NCBI GenBank assembly: GCA_902629125.1
Contig: CACOPQ010000001.1
Span: 1 to 64,000 of the forward strand
Direction of reading: 5' to 3'
Source: an uncultured Alphaproteobacteria bacterium
Lineage (GTDB): Bacteria; Pseudomonadota; Alphaproteobacteria; Thalassobaculales; Thalassobaculaceae
Length of the DNA: 64,000 bases
Below, one piece after another: positions 47,805 through 57,526 of the stretch (position 1 is the first letter of the stretch; each line of letters begins with the position of its first letter). The translations under genes and the position numbers were made by a program. The notes below the pieces were generated by a model. The model was not told the origin of the DNA. It did no database searches and worked only from the letters and a program-made list of their open reading frames with translations.

Positions 47805-48545
47805 CTAGCCTGACGCTCTTTGCTGGACGATATTACTGTAAGCGACGTTTACAGCAGCCATTTTCTCCGTAGCCTGACGCACAAACTCCTCGGGCATCCC
47901 ACTGGCGACAAGTTTATCCGGATGATTCTCCAAAGTAAGCCGCCTATAGGCATGCTTAACTTCCTCATCTGAGGCAGACGGATCAACACCTAAAACACTA
48001 TATGGATCATCAGCTCTTGAAATATTGTAAGTCGCCAGCAGCCGCTTAAATTGGAATTCATCAAATCCAAAGATTTGAGCCACTCTCCCTAAGTAATCAA
48101 TTTCCTCGGAATTAACGACACCATCTGCCTGTGCTATATAAATTAAGCTCCCTAAAAGTTCCTCCAGGACTGGAGATTGCGGATTAAACAATTTTTCGAT
48201 CTGCCTCGCATAAACTTCAAAACCAGCAACATCTTTTCGTGCCAAGTCCCAAACGCGTCCAACGTTCTTAATTTCATTCTCTGGTATATGGAAAATTTTA
48301 CGAAAAGCTGTAATCTCATCCCTTGTTACAACTCCGTCTGCTTTAGCCATCTTTGCCGAAAGAACGATAACACCAATCGTAAAAGCTATTTTTTGCTTTG
48401 ATGCTTCCTCATCTATAGGCATATCCTCAGAATTTGATGTAATTTTATCAACAGCATGTCCCGCTGCTGTGCCTATCAATGCACCAAGCGGCCCTCCTAA
48501 CGCAAGGCCAGCCGCACCCCCTATAATTTTACCCCAAATGCTCAT
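47805..48545 (-). CDS. TerB/DnaJ-domain co-chaperone (DjlA-like)
   Basis: Gly-rich N-terminal hydrophobic segment, TerB-like DGVVTRDEITAFRKIFHIPE, C-terminal J-domain YSVLGVDPSASDEEVKHAYRRLTLENHPDK. Confidence 0.88.
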   Translation of the reverse strand: MSIWGKIIGGAAGLALGGPLGALIGTAAGHAVDKITSNSEDMPIDEEASKQKIAFTIGVIVLSAKMAKADGVVTRDEITAFRKIFHIPENEIKNVGRVWDLARKDVAGFEVYARQIEKLFNPQSPVLEELLGSLIYIAQADGVVNSEEIDYLGRVAQIFGFDEFQFKRLLATYNISRADDPYSVLGVDPSASDEEVKHAYRRLTLENHPDKLVASGMPEEFVRQATEKMAAVNVAYSNIVQQRASG

Positions 48546-48771
48546 GCTATCATTTTATCCAAAAGTAAAAAAACGCCATTCAAAAATAAGTACTATTTCT
48601 TCACTAAACAGCTACTTTTTTACAATGTTCCTATTCATGCTTTATTCATAAATAGTTGTCCATATAATTTGAGAGGTGAACGCATTTTGCTCTTAGCAAG
48701 AACGCTTTATTGGTATACTAATAGTGAATATTTTTTTACTTACTGGAATTTAATGTTTTCGGGAAAGATCA

Positions 48772-50175
48772 ATGCACGTCGACGCAATACCATCAGATGC
48801 GCTCACGCGTGAAAAAGTAATCGGGATAATGGTACAGCGCTTTGGTGATCAGTTCACTACAGCCGACGCTATTAGAGAACGACACGGAAAAGGGGAAAGT
48901 TATCATAGCGCAGCTTCACCCGACGGCGTATTTTTCGCGAAATCAACAGAAGACGTAGCGGAAGTTGTTAAAATTTGTTCAGATCATAAATTTCCTATTG
49001 TGCCTTTTGGTGTAGGAACCTCCCTAGAAGGTAACATCGCCGCTCTCAAAGGAGGTATTTGCATCGATTTATCGATGATGAACGAAATTTTAGAGGTGAA
49101 TGAAGAAGACTTGGATATAAAAGTACAGGCTGGCGTTACTCGCAAACAGCTTAATGATTTCTTGAGAGACACCGGACTATTTTTTCCAATTGATCCGGGA
49201 GCAGATGCTTCCATTGGTGGAATGGCCGCAACCAGAGCATCCGGCACCAATGCTGTGAGATACGGCACAATGCGAGAGAATGTTCTATCGTTAACCGTTG
49301 TGACAGCCGACGGTCGCATTGTACAAACAGCTCGAAGAGCTAGGAAGTCGGCTGCTGGTTACGACCTCACGCGATTATTCGTAGGCTCTGAGGGCACGCT
49401 AGGTATCATCACAGAAATACGCTTGAAAGTTTATGGTATTCCGGAGTCCATTACATCAGCGGTTTGCCAATTTGAGGATTTAGAAAATGCGGTAAACACA
49501 TCTATACTCATAGTGCAAACAGGTATTCCAGTAGCACGCATGGAATTGCTGGATGACGTGCAGATGGGAGCATGCATCAGTTATTCAAAATTAGAGGGTT
49601 ATGAGGAAAAGCCTACCATCTTCTTCGAATTTCACGGGACTGAAACCGGTGCGAAAGAACAAGCAGAGGCCGTCCAGGCAATAGCGGAGGAGTTCGGTGG
49701 TTCCGCTTTTCAATGGACCTCCAAAATGGAAGATAGAAATAAACTTTGGCAAGCACGTCATGACGCCTACTATGCAGCTATTGCTCTACGATCAGGTTGC
49801 CAAGGCTGGGCAACGGACGTTTGCGTCCCAGTTTCTCGCTTAGCAGAATGTATCAACGAAACAAAAGATGACCTCGAAAAAACAGGACTTATTTCCCCAC
49901 TGGTCGGTCATGTTGGAGATGGAAACTTCCATATGCTCTATATAGTCGATCCTAACAACCAAGAAGAAATGGCGAAAGCTCAGGCACACTCAGATAGAAT
50001 GGTAATGCGAGCATTAGAGATGGGAGGGACGTGTACCGGAGAACATGGCGTAGGCTACGGTAAAATTCACTTCCTAACCAACGAGCATGGTGACGCAATG
50101 TCGTTGATGCGATCGCTTAAAACAGCCTTTGATCCAGATAATATAATGAACCCCGGTAAGATAGTTAATATTTGA
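48772..50175 (+). CDS. FAD-binding oxidase (D-lactate/glycolate dehydrogenase-like)
   Basis: FPIVPFGVGTSLEGNIAALKGGICIDLS, GADASIGGMAATRASGTNAVRYGTMRENVLSL, GHVGDGNFHM, CTGEHGVGYGKIHFL. Confidence 0.9.
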   Translation: MHVDAIPSDALTREKVIGIMVQRFGDQFTTADAIRERHGKGESYHSAASPDGVFFAKSTEDVAEVVKICSDHKFPIVPFGVGTSLEGNIAALKGGICIDLSMMNEILEVNEEDLDIKVQAGVTRKQLNDFLRDTGLFFPIDPGADASIGGMAATRASGTNAVRYGTMRENVLSLTVVTADGRIVQTARRARKSAAGYDLTRLFVGSEGTLGIITEIRLKVYGIPESITSAVCQFEDLENAVNTSILIVQTGIPVARMELLDDVQMGACISYSKLEGYEEKPTIFFEFHGTETGAKEQAEAVQAIAEEFGGSAFQWTSKMEDRNKLWQARHDAYYAAIALRSGCQGWATDVCVPVSRLAECINETKDDLEKTGLISPLVGHVGDGNFHMLYIVDPNNQEEMAKAQAHSDRMVMRALEMGGTCTGEHGVGYGKIHFLTNEHGDAMSLMRSLKTAFDPDNIMNPGKIVNI

Positions 50176-50182
50176 AGAAAGT

Positions 50183-51130
50183 CTATTCTCCACAAGACCG
50201 AAGTATCCATTTCGATATCCATGCCGAAATTTTTTCTGAATGGCGATCCATCATCAGCATGTGAGAAGCGCCCTTGAAGCCAACCTCAGGCAATGAGATA
50301 AGCGAAGCACTTCCGCCTAAAGAGTTCATATGCTCACAAAATTCTGCTGCTTCCACTCGCGCAGTTCGCCACCTTGGTGACTCATCAATATAATCTCCGA
50401 GTAAAACAAGCCAGGGAGCTTTCTGCGCTATATTTTTATTTATATCAGTAAGCTTGGGCCAACCCGATGCTTCCACACAGATTAACCCTTTAATAACATC
50501 TATATTTTCCACAGCAGCCTTAGCTCCAAGAAAGCCACCCTGACTATGACAAATGAGAACACACGAACCAATTTTTTTAAGTGCTTCTCCAATACCTCGC
50601 ACTTGTGCCTCCGAAGTGCTAGTCCACCTCGGTACAAATTGACGTTGAAAAGCCTCCATATACTCTAGTGGGAATTCGAGCCCTTCAAATGGCGTGCCAC
50701 TCTCATAATTTTCTGGTTTGCCAAAGCGGAAAATATCCCAAGCCTCCTTTAATGTTCGTTGAATAGGTTGGCCTTCCCAAACATTATCAATTGCGCAAAA
50801 TCCTGAACGACCTCGTTCTACGTTGTCCAAAATATAAACGGCGAACCCTGCAGATAAAAAATTATGCAACCAGCCGGGACGCCCATCGGGTGTTGTTTCC
50901 CAGCAAGCACCTGTCAGCCCGCCGCCATGAAGCAAAACCAAAGGCCATTTATACTGACGTTTTTGTGGAATAAAATATTGGACATAAACTTGCTCTATTA
51001 TAAATTCGCCATTCGGATCCTGATCATGGTAGGAAGTTTCCGTAAACCAGACTTTACGATTTGGTTGGTCACGCACCTCAACAATGCGGCCACCAACATG
51101 AAAACTTCCAAAATCGCTTAAATGATACAT
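50183..51130 (-). CDS. alpha/beta hydrolase (secreted-esterase-like family)
   Basis: WPLVLLHGGGLTGACWETTPDGRPGWLHNFLSAGFAVYILDNVERGRSG; ICHSQGGFLGAKA nucleophile elbow. Confidence 0.83.
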   Translation of the reverse strand: MYHLSDFGSFHVGGRIVEVRDQPNRKVWFTETSYHDQDPNGEFIIEQVYVQYFIPQKRQYKWPLVLLHGGGLTGACWETTPDGRPGWLHNFLSAGFAVYILDNVERGRSGFCAIDNVWEGQPIQRTLKEAWDIFRFGKPENYESGTPFEGLEFPLEYMEAFQRQFVPRWTSTSEAQVRGIGEALKKIGSCVLICHSQGGFLGAKAAVENIDVIKGLICVEASGWPKLTDINKNIAQKAPWLVLLGDYIDESPRWRTARVEAAEFCEHMNSLGGSASLISLPEVGFKGASHMLMMDRHSEKISAWISKWILRSCGE

Positions 51131-51264
51131 TGCACCAACACTTTCTGATATTCACTAATATGCCTTCAAACCGGAAAAAAAGAAGCTTGCAGTAATATCT
51201 TTATTAAAATCGTTTTATGCCTATTCTTTCTAGATATCAAAAATTGATGCTAATGGAGAGTAAA

Positions 51265-52047
51265 ATGCGTTGGGTCAGAGTAAAAACACAGAACGGGCCA
51301 TCATATGGTATTATTAACAACGATATTATCTCTCTTGTCCGAGGAAATCTTTTTGAAACAATCGAACTTACAGGCGAAGAAATCAAGTTGCCCAATGCCA
51401 AAATTATGGTGCCGCTGGAACCCAAAACGTTTTATGCAGCCGGCTTAAACTATGCGCAACACGTAATAGAGCAGGCAAGAGCAAACAATCGAGAACCCAA
51501 TATTCCGGATGAGCCGCATGTTGGTTACCGAGCTAATAATGCTTTGATCGCAGATGGCGAACCAATAATCAAACCCAAAGAGTCCTCAGAAGAGTTTCAA
51601 TATGAGGGGGAGCTAGTCGTTATAATTGGAAAAAAAGGTAAAAACCTATCGGAGGATGAAGCACTCAATATTGTTTTTGGATATAGTATAGGCAACGACA
51701 TCAGTGAGCGAAAATGGCAGAGGGAAGATAGAACGATGTGGCGCGCAAAAAATTCAGATACTTTCAAGCCTATGGGTCCTTGGATTGAAACTGATGTAGA
51801 TCTCAATAGTTTAGTAACTAAAGTTACGGTGAATGATCGTGAAGTAATATCTTTTGAAACAAACAGCATGATCTTTGGGGTGCAAAAGTTCATAAGCACC
51901 ATGTCTAAGTATTTGACGTTGGTTCCAGGGGATATGATCTGGATGGGTACGGAAGGCCACTCAGAAAACTTAAAGATAGGAGATGTGTGTAACGTTTCTA
52001 TTAGCGGCATAGGCACGCTAAGCAATCACATCATTGCAGGCACATGA
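51265..52047 (+). CDS. fumarylacetoacetate hydrolase (FAH) family protein
   Basis: FYAAGLNYAQHVIEQ, FQYEGELVVIIGKKGKNLSEDEALNIVFGYSIGNDISERKWQR. Probable start MRWVRVKT. Confidence 0.87.
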   Translation: MRWVRVKTQNGPSYGIINNDIISLVRGNLFETIELTGEEIKLPNAKIMVPLEPKTFYAAGLNYAQHVIEQARANNREPNIPDEPHVGYRANNALIADGEPIIKPKESSEEFQYEGELVVIIGKKGKNLSEDEALNIVFGYSIGNDISERKWQREDRTMWRAKNSDTFKPMGPWIETDVDLNSLVTKVTVNDREVISFETNSMIFGVQKFISTMSKYLTLVPGDMIWMGTEGHSENLKIGDVCNVSISGIGTLSNHIIAGT

Positions 52048-52100
52048 GAAATACGCAGAACACTTGGAAAGGCTCAAACCCTACCAAAATTAAATTTTTC

Positions 52101-52928
52101 TTATTTGAATAATTTTATAACACTACTCGGGTTGCCATTTGATATAGCCAAAGTTTGTCTTGATAATTGAGTTTGAACACTTTGGGCTGTAATGCGAACG
52201 CCTTCGCGTTCAACATCACTTTCCAATACATTACCAAGATTCTTTATTAACGTCTCATTGAAATCTTGGAGACTTCTTTGCCTTAAACTTACCGCTTTAT
52301 CAGCCACCCCTAATGCCGTGCTTGCTTCTGCCAAAGCTGCCTCGAATAGCTTAAATTCACTCTGGAGGATTGAATTTGGATCGCTTATTCTACTGCCATT
52401 TTTTATTGCAGCAGATAACGAATTAATGACTGACCCGAGAGAGGATTGAGACGTTATAGTTAAGCCCTCACCAGTTTCCGTTGCAACTACATTCAGGTCT
52501 TTTCCGTTAGCACTTATAAGATTGACCGAATTAAACTCGCTGTCCCCAATGAAACCCTCTGCTTGATTTAATAAATTTTCGAGGTCAGTTGTCAGGGATC
52601 TCTTCTCGCTTTCAGAATTACTGGAGTTTGCTAAGGATATAAGTTTATCCTGAATGACCACCGCTAATTCTGAAACGTTTTTTACTCCGGCTTGAGCCAC
52701 TGCAACAGTGCCACGCGCATTCCCCAGATTTTGTGTCAATATTGAAGACACCCTTAATTTACTGCGAAATGTTTGGTCTGTTATCTTCTCAGCAGTGATT
52801 GATTTATCATTCGCACTTCCACCCAGTGCCAGACGGTTGATTGCACGGCTGGACGATTTTTTGGCCGAGTTTATACTTCTTAACGATTTAAAAAACTCAG
52901 AGCTTCCTGTTATAGGGGTAATAGCCAT
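52101..52928 (-). CDS. flagellin-like protein (D0/D1 domains only)
   Basis: N-terminal AINRLALGG...ARGTVAVAQAGVKNVSELAVVIQDKLISLANSS...LLNQAEGFIGDSEFNSVNLI; C-terminal LESDVEREGVRITAQSVQTQLSRQTLAISNGNPSSVIKLF. Confidence 0.8.
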   Translation of the reverse strand: MAITPITGSSEFFKSLRSINSAKKSSSRAINRLALGGSANDKSITAEKITDQTFRSKLRVSSILTQNLGNARGTVAVAQAGVKNVSELAVVIQDKLISLANSSNSESEKRSLTTDLENLLNQAEGFIGDSEFNSVNLISANGKDLNVVATETGEGLTITSQSSLGSVINSLSAAIKNGSRISDPNSILQSEFKLFEAALAEASTALGVADKAVSLRQRSLQDFNETLIKNLGNVLESDVEREGVRITAQSVQTQLSRQTLAISNGNPSSVIKLFK

Positions 52929-53131
52929 AATAATTTAGTCTCTAAGGTAGCAACCGTATCGACAAGTCGTTTTTTCATAAACAACATAATTAAGGTTTAA
53001 GATTGAATCAACAGAACTAATACTTTTTACTGATATGAACTGTTCAAATCCATGAATGATATCCGTTCACAAAAAAGTTACCTAGGCACCCAAATTGAGC
53101 ATCCAATATCCTTTCGAAAGATGGATCACTT

Positions 53132-54010
53132 ATGAAATTTTCTCTGCATTTCGGAAACTTGATTTGCCCCGATCCAACCGAGGCAAAAAAATTAGCAATA
53201 GCAGCTGAAACCGCGGGTTTTGAATCTGTTATCGCCGTTGAACACGTGGTTATTCCGTCAAATTATTCTACAAAATACCCTTACAGCAAAACAGGCCGAT
53301 TACCAGGAAATGAAAAAACAGATTGGCCAGATCCGCTAGCCTGGCTTACATTTATTGGAGCAGTCACCAGAAAACTAAAGCTGATAACCGGAGTTCTTGT
53401 TCTTCCTCAGCGTAACCCAGTTATTCTGGCAAAACATCTTGCAACAATTGACAGATTGACAAGTGGCCGTATTGAGCTTGGCATCGGAGTGGGATGGTTA
53501 ATAGAAGAGTTTAATGCTCTAAATGTACAGTTTAGAAATCGAGGCGAGCGGACGGATGAATATATACAGGCTATGCGAAAATTATGGCGAGAAGACGCGG
53601 CAACATTCAAAGGAAAATTCATCAACTTTGATAGCGTGAATTGCAACCCAAAACCTATCGGCAAAAACCTTCCGATAATTATCGGCGGCCATTCCGCAAG
53701 AGCCGTTACACGTGCAGCAGAATTTGGTGATGGTTTTTTTCCAGCTACTGGAATGCAAAATGACCTCGAGCCGATTTTGAGTTTATTATGGGAAAAGATG
53801 TATGAGATAGGAAGAGAACCAGACGAAATAGAAATAATGACAGGTTGCCCGGAGCTCTTGACAAACCCATCTGAGGAGGCATTAAAGGAAATAAAAAATA
53901 AACATGAGCAAGGAATTCAGAGACTTGTGGTACCCTTAGATGGTCTATTACCCGAAATGGAGACAAATATCCTTCGTTTTGGTGAGCAAATCATTAATAA
54001 GGCAGAATAA
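53132..54010 (+). CDS. LLM-class flavin-dependent oxidoreductase (luciferase-like)
   Basis: ITGVLVLPQRNPVILAKHLATIDRLTSGRIELGIGVGWLIEEFNAL; KPIPIIIGGHS-type motif. Confidence 0.88.
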   Translation: MKFSLHFGNLICPDPTEAKKLAIAAETAGFESVIAVEHVVIPSNYSTKYPYSKTGRLPGNEKTDWPDPLAWLTFIGAVTRKLKLITGVLVLPQRNPVILAKHLATIDRLTSGRIELGIGVGWLIEEFNALNVQFRNRGERTDEYIQAMRKLWREDAATFKGKFINFDSVNCNPKPIGKNLPIIIGGHSARAVTRAAEFGDGFFPATGMQNDLEPILSLLWEKMYEIGREPDEIEIMTGCPELLTNPSEEALKEIKNKHEQGIQRLVVPLDGLLPEMETNILRFGEQIINKAE

Positions 54011-54141
54011 AAAAAAGCTTGCCTAAATTTCTTACTTCAACTTTACAAGGCAAAAATATATTAGATAAGATTATATTGGTTGTATTTCGACCAACTTTCT
54101 ACAGTGCTCGTTTTATTGATGTCTAAATTTTAGGAAAAAAA

Positions 54142-55011
54142 ATGCCCCAAGATAATCTAGGAAATATTACAGAAGAAACATTAGAGCCACTGAAAGTTTA
54201 CTGGCAGCCAGGGTGTTCTAGCTGTTTAAAAACAAAAGAGTTCCTGCTGGAACATGGTGCAGCATTTCAATCTGTAAACGTATTGGAAGACGATTCTGGG
54301 TTTGAGGAGCTGAAGGCGCTAGGCTTAAAGCTCGTCCCTATCGTAGCAAGAGGTAAAAACTGGGCCAACGGTGCGGTTTTTAAAGACGTCGCAAGAGTGG
54401 CCGGTTTTGAATATGGCGGACATAAAATGCTCCCGCCAGAAGAAATTAAAAATAAAGTAATAGTCATTCTAAGCGCAGCGATCAGGTATTTAAATCAAAT
54501 CCCAGAAAACAAATTGGACGAAGTACTCCCAGGAAGGCCACGATCCTACCGGCAACTTGTTTACCATGTATTGAGCATCCCAAATGTTTTTTTAGACAGG
54601 GTTGAGCATGATGCTCCATATACTTATGAGGCCTTAAAATCAATTTTGCCTAGTGAAATAAATAGCACAAGTGCATTAATTGAATTTGGCAATCAGGTTA
54701 TAGTTCGGTTCAATACTTGGTGGGACAGAGAGGGCAACACCACTGACTTTTCTCAACCTGGAAATGTTTATTACGGCGAAGTAACGTTGCATGAGGTCCT
54801 CGAAAGGACAGGATGGCATTCGGGACAACACACCCGTCAAATCATACTTTTGCTTAGAGAAAAGTTAAACATCGATCCAGACGGCGTGCTGTCAGAAGAC
54901 GATTTCGATGGATTACCTATGCCTAAAAATGTTTGGGACAATGAACGTTCATTCGGAGAAGATTCGTATTCATCGCATGCGGAAACCTGGGAAGATACTA
55001 AAACGCGTTAA
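54142..55011 (+). CDS. glutaredoxin-DinB domain fusion protein
   Basis: N-terminal VYWQPGCSSCLKTKEFLLEHGAAFQSVNV (CxxC thioredoxin fold) and C-terminal DinB-like RQLVYHVLS...RTGWHSGQHTRQIILLL (His plus HxxxH). Confidence 0.82.
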   Translation: MPQDNLGNITEETLEPLKVYWQPGCSSCLKTKEFLLEHGAAFQSVNVLEDDSGFEELKALGLKLVPIVARGKNWANGAVFKDVARVAGFEYGGHKMLPPEEIKNKVIVILSAAIRYLNQIPENKLDEVLPGRPRSYRQLVYHVLSIPNVFLDRVEHDAPYTYEALKSILPSEINSTSALIEFGNQVIVRFNTWWDREGNTTDFSQPGNVYYGEVTLHEVLERTGWHSGQHTRQIILLLREKLNIDPDGVLSEDDFDGLPMPKNVWDNERSFGEDSYSSHAETWEDTKTR

Positions 55012-55127
55012 AACTCCCCGTTTCATGTGGGGAATTTCGAGATAAATGAATCAGGATGAAGACAAAACTGACCTTGCAAAGCAGTTGTACATTTTATTAA
55101 AACTTTTATCTTATTAAGGGTAGAATC

Positions 55128-56522
55128 ATGCGTCCAATAAAAATCATGGCAGCGTCGGGCATGCTCGGTTATGGCTTCACCGAAGAAGGCTTCAATCACG
55201 GGCTGGATCTAGGTGTCGATTTAATCGCATGCGATGCGGGTTCCGCAGACCCAGGGCCCTATTACTTAGGCAGTGGTACTCCGTTTGTGTCCAGAATAGC
55301 TGTTAAGCGTGACTTGTCATTAATGATAAGAGGCGGAACACAAGAAAAAATACCCGTATTTATAGGGTCCGCAGGAGGAAGCGGGTCAGACAAACAGATA
55401 GACTGGACGCTTGAGATAATCCGTGAAATCTGTGACGAGCAAAACATTTATCCCAAAGTAGCAGTTTTAAGAACTGAGCTCAGGCCCGAGCAATTAGTAT
55501 CAAAAATAAATTCTGGGAAAATTAGCCCGTTAGGCCCTATCAAAAATTTAAATGAAAATGATGCTGATGAAACCCACAAAGTTGTCTCCATGATTGGCGC
55601 GGAGCCTTTCCAGCAGGCAGTTGTGGAAGGAGCTGACATCGTTATCGCTGGCCGTTCTAGTGACGCAGCAATATATGCGGCTCTCCCTCTAATGAGAGGT
55701 GCTGATCCCGGATTGGCATGGCACATGGGGAAAATAATAGAATGTGGTGCTCAGGTAATTGAACCACGGGAGGGTCAGGATTGTGTAATAGGAACCATCT
55801 ACCATGATTATTTCACTATCGAACCGGGACATCCGGATCGTCGTTGCACTAGAACGAGAGTAGCAGCTCACACTTTATATGAAAACCCAAGTCCATACGA
55901 ACTTAAAGAACCCAGTGGAACGTTAATTACAAAATCCGCAACTTTCGAGCAAATAGATGACAGGGTCGTGAGGGTATCCGGAAGCAAATGGGAACCGTCA
56001 AGTACATATACCGTAAAGATAGAGGGTGTAAAAAAATTAGGATTTAGGACAGTTTTTTTTGCGGGAACTCGGGATCCAATACTAGTAAGTGGAATAAATA
56101 AATTTATCGAATCCTGCCAAACCAGAGTTGAAAGAGACTCAAAAGCTATTGGCATTGAAAAAGAAAACTACACGCTAAATATCAAAGTCTACGGAAAAGA
56201 TGCCGTCATGGGAGCGAATGAACCGCTAAGTGACCAGAGTCCGCATGAGGTTGGCATTTTGGTTGATGTTGTAGCCAACGATCAAGATACAAGCAAGGCG
56301 GTTTGCGCAAAGGCGCGGTACAGTCTTCTTCATACTGATTTTCCTGGCAGAATGTGCATCTCCGGCAACCTAGCTATCCCTTTTTCGCCTTCCGATTTAT
56401 CGGCAGGCGAAGTCTATGAATTCAATATATGGCATGTTATGGAATGCAACGATCCGATGGAGACAGTTCGAATGGAGTTCATCATACCAAACGACCCTCC
56501 GAAAGAGAGACTCAATGGCTAG
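55128..56522 (+). CDS. AtuA/DUF1446-family acyclic terpene utilisation-like protein
   Basis: MAASGMLGYGFTEEGFNHGLDLGVDLIACDAGSADPGPYYLGSG; PVFIGSAGGSGSDKQ; DIVIAGRSSDAAIYAALPL. Confidence 0.8.
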   Translation: MRPIKIMAASGMLGYGFTEEGFNHGLDLGVDLIACDAGSADPGPYYLGSGTPFVSRIAVKRDLSLMIRGGTQEKIPVFIGSAGGSGSDKQIDWTLEIIREICDEQNIYPKVAVLRTELRPEQLVSKINSGKISPLGPIKNLNENDADETHKVVSMIGAEPFQQAVVEGADIVIAGRSSDAAIYAALPLMRGADPGLAWHMGKIIECGAQVIEPREGQDCVIGTIYHDYFTIEPGHPDRRCTRTRVAAHTLYENPSPYELKEPSGTLITKSATFEQIDDRVVRVSGSKWEPSSTYTVKIEGVKKLGFRTVFFAGTRDPILVSGINKFIESCQTRVERDSKAIGIEKENYTLNIKVYGKDAVMGANEPLSDQSPHEVGILVDVVANDQDTSKAVCAKARYSLLHTDFPGRMCISGNLAIPFSPSDLSAGEVYEFNIWHVMECNDPMETVRMEFIIPNDPPKERLNG

Positions 56523-56829
56523 ACTACGTGAACTAGCAAAGGTTATTCGGTCAAAAAATGCTGGTGCCCTTTTGCTAACTTTAGACATAATGTTCGATAA
56601 TGAAGAAGCGTACCGCACAGTTTTTAATTCAGGAGTGCTGTCTCCTCGCAGGATAGCTTCGCTATACAACCTAAGTGACAATCAAGTTGAAATTATTGCT
56701 TTTGAGGTGGCTCTAGCAATTAAAATCACTATTCCACGACACACCATTGCCGGATCACCCGGAGATAGCGATGTATATGGAGCACAGCAACATGCTCCCC
56801 TATTCGACCTAGAAATTACCGCTAGCTAA
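56515..56829 (+). CDS. DUF4387-like small protein
   Basis: MARLRELAKVIRSKNAGALLLTLDIMFDNEEAYRTVFNSGVLS...IPRHTIAGSPGDSDVYGAQQHAPL; 8-nt overlap with the upstream AtuA-like gene. Confidence 0.75.
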   Translation: MARLRELAKVIRSKNAGALLLTLDIMFDNEEAYRTVFNSGVLSPRRIASLYNLSDNQVEIIAFEVALAIKITIPRHTIAGSPGDSDVYGAQQHAPLFDLEITAS

Positions 56830-57020
56830 CCGAAGATAATACCATCGTGGTCAACGTCCATAATATTTGTGAGGTGGCAGTTTTGCCATTCAAAATCATA
56901 AGCCAAACTCAAAACTAGTATCAAAATAAGCGCTGTCTAAACAGGAAAAAATTGTTTGCAGCAAAGACTTGATGAGAATGCTCCTAATTACTACCTTATA
57001 CTAAAGGATGGATTTCGATA

Positions 57021-57308
57021 ATGTTCGCGATAATACAATTAGTTGATTCTTTAATAAGCCTATATTTGTGGTGCCTTTTTATATTCGTTATCCTAACGTG
57101 GCTCATTCACTTCGGCGTTGTTAATACACAAAACCGTCTAGTTTATTTAGTCGTTGATTTTTTATATAAAATCACTGATCCAGTCCTCCGACCAATCAGG
57201 AACATTTTACCAAATCTTGGCGGTATAGACGTATCGCCAATTATTTTGGTATTAGCACTAATTTTTATTCGAAACTTGATTGTAGTGGACTTAGCTAAAC
57301 TGATGTAA
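57021..57308 (+). CDS. YggT family membrane protein
   Basis: LYLWCLFIFVILTWLIHFGVVN...YKITDPVLRPIRNILPNLGGIDVSPIILVLALIFIRNLI. Confidence 0.92.
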   Translation: MFAIIQLVDSLISLYLWCLFIFVILTWLIHFGVVNTQNRLVYLVVDFLYKITDPVLRPIRNILPNLGGIDVSPIILVLALIFIRNLIVVDLAKLM

Positions 57309-57526
57309 TGCCTAGCCGAAGGCTGATCACCGAGATACATACTTTCAGCAGATTATAAAAAGCGTCTGGTCATATTCAATCAACGCACAAAATACTCACC
57401 AACAATATACCACTAATTTTACGCACAGGAATTTGATTTACGTTTTCCTGATTAATTTTTTTTGGTTTTATTGGTTCATCAATATTACTATCAGGAAACT
57501 TGATTAAAAATGAAAGGTGATTTCCC

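Noticed and set aside
52929-53000. Possible sigma-28 promoter (GTCGATAC-like -10) upstream of the flagellin-like gene
   Set aside because: Only a partial -10 match and no convincing TAAA-type -35 at the correct spacing.
55015-55033. TCCCC...GGGGA hairpin after the glutaredoxin-DinB gene
   Set aside because: Five-base stem with a long loop and no U-run; insufficient for a terminator call.
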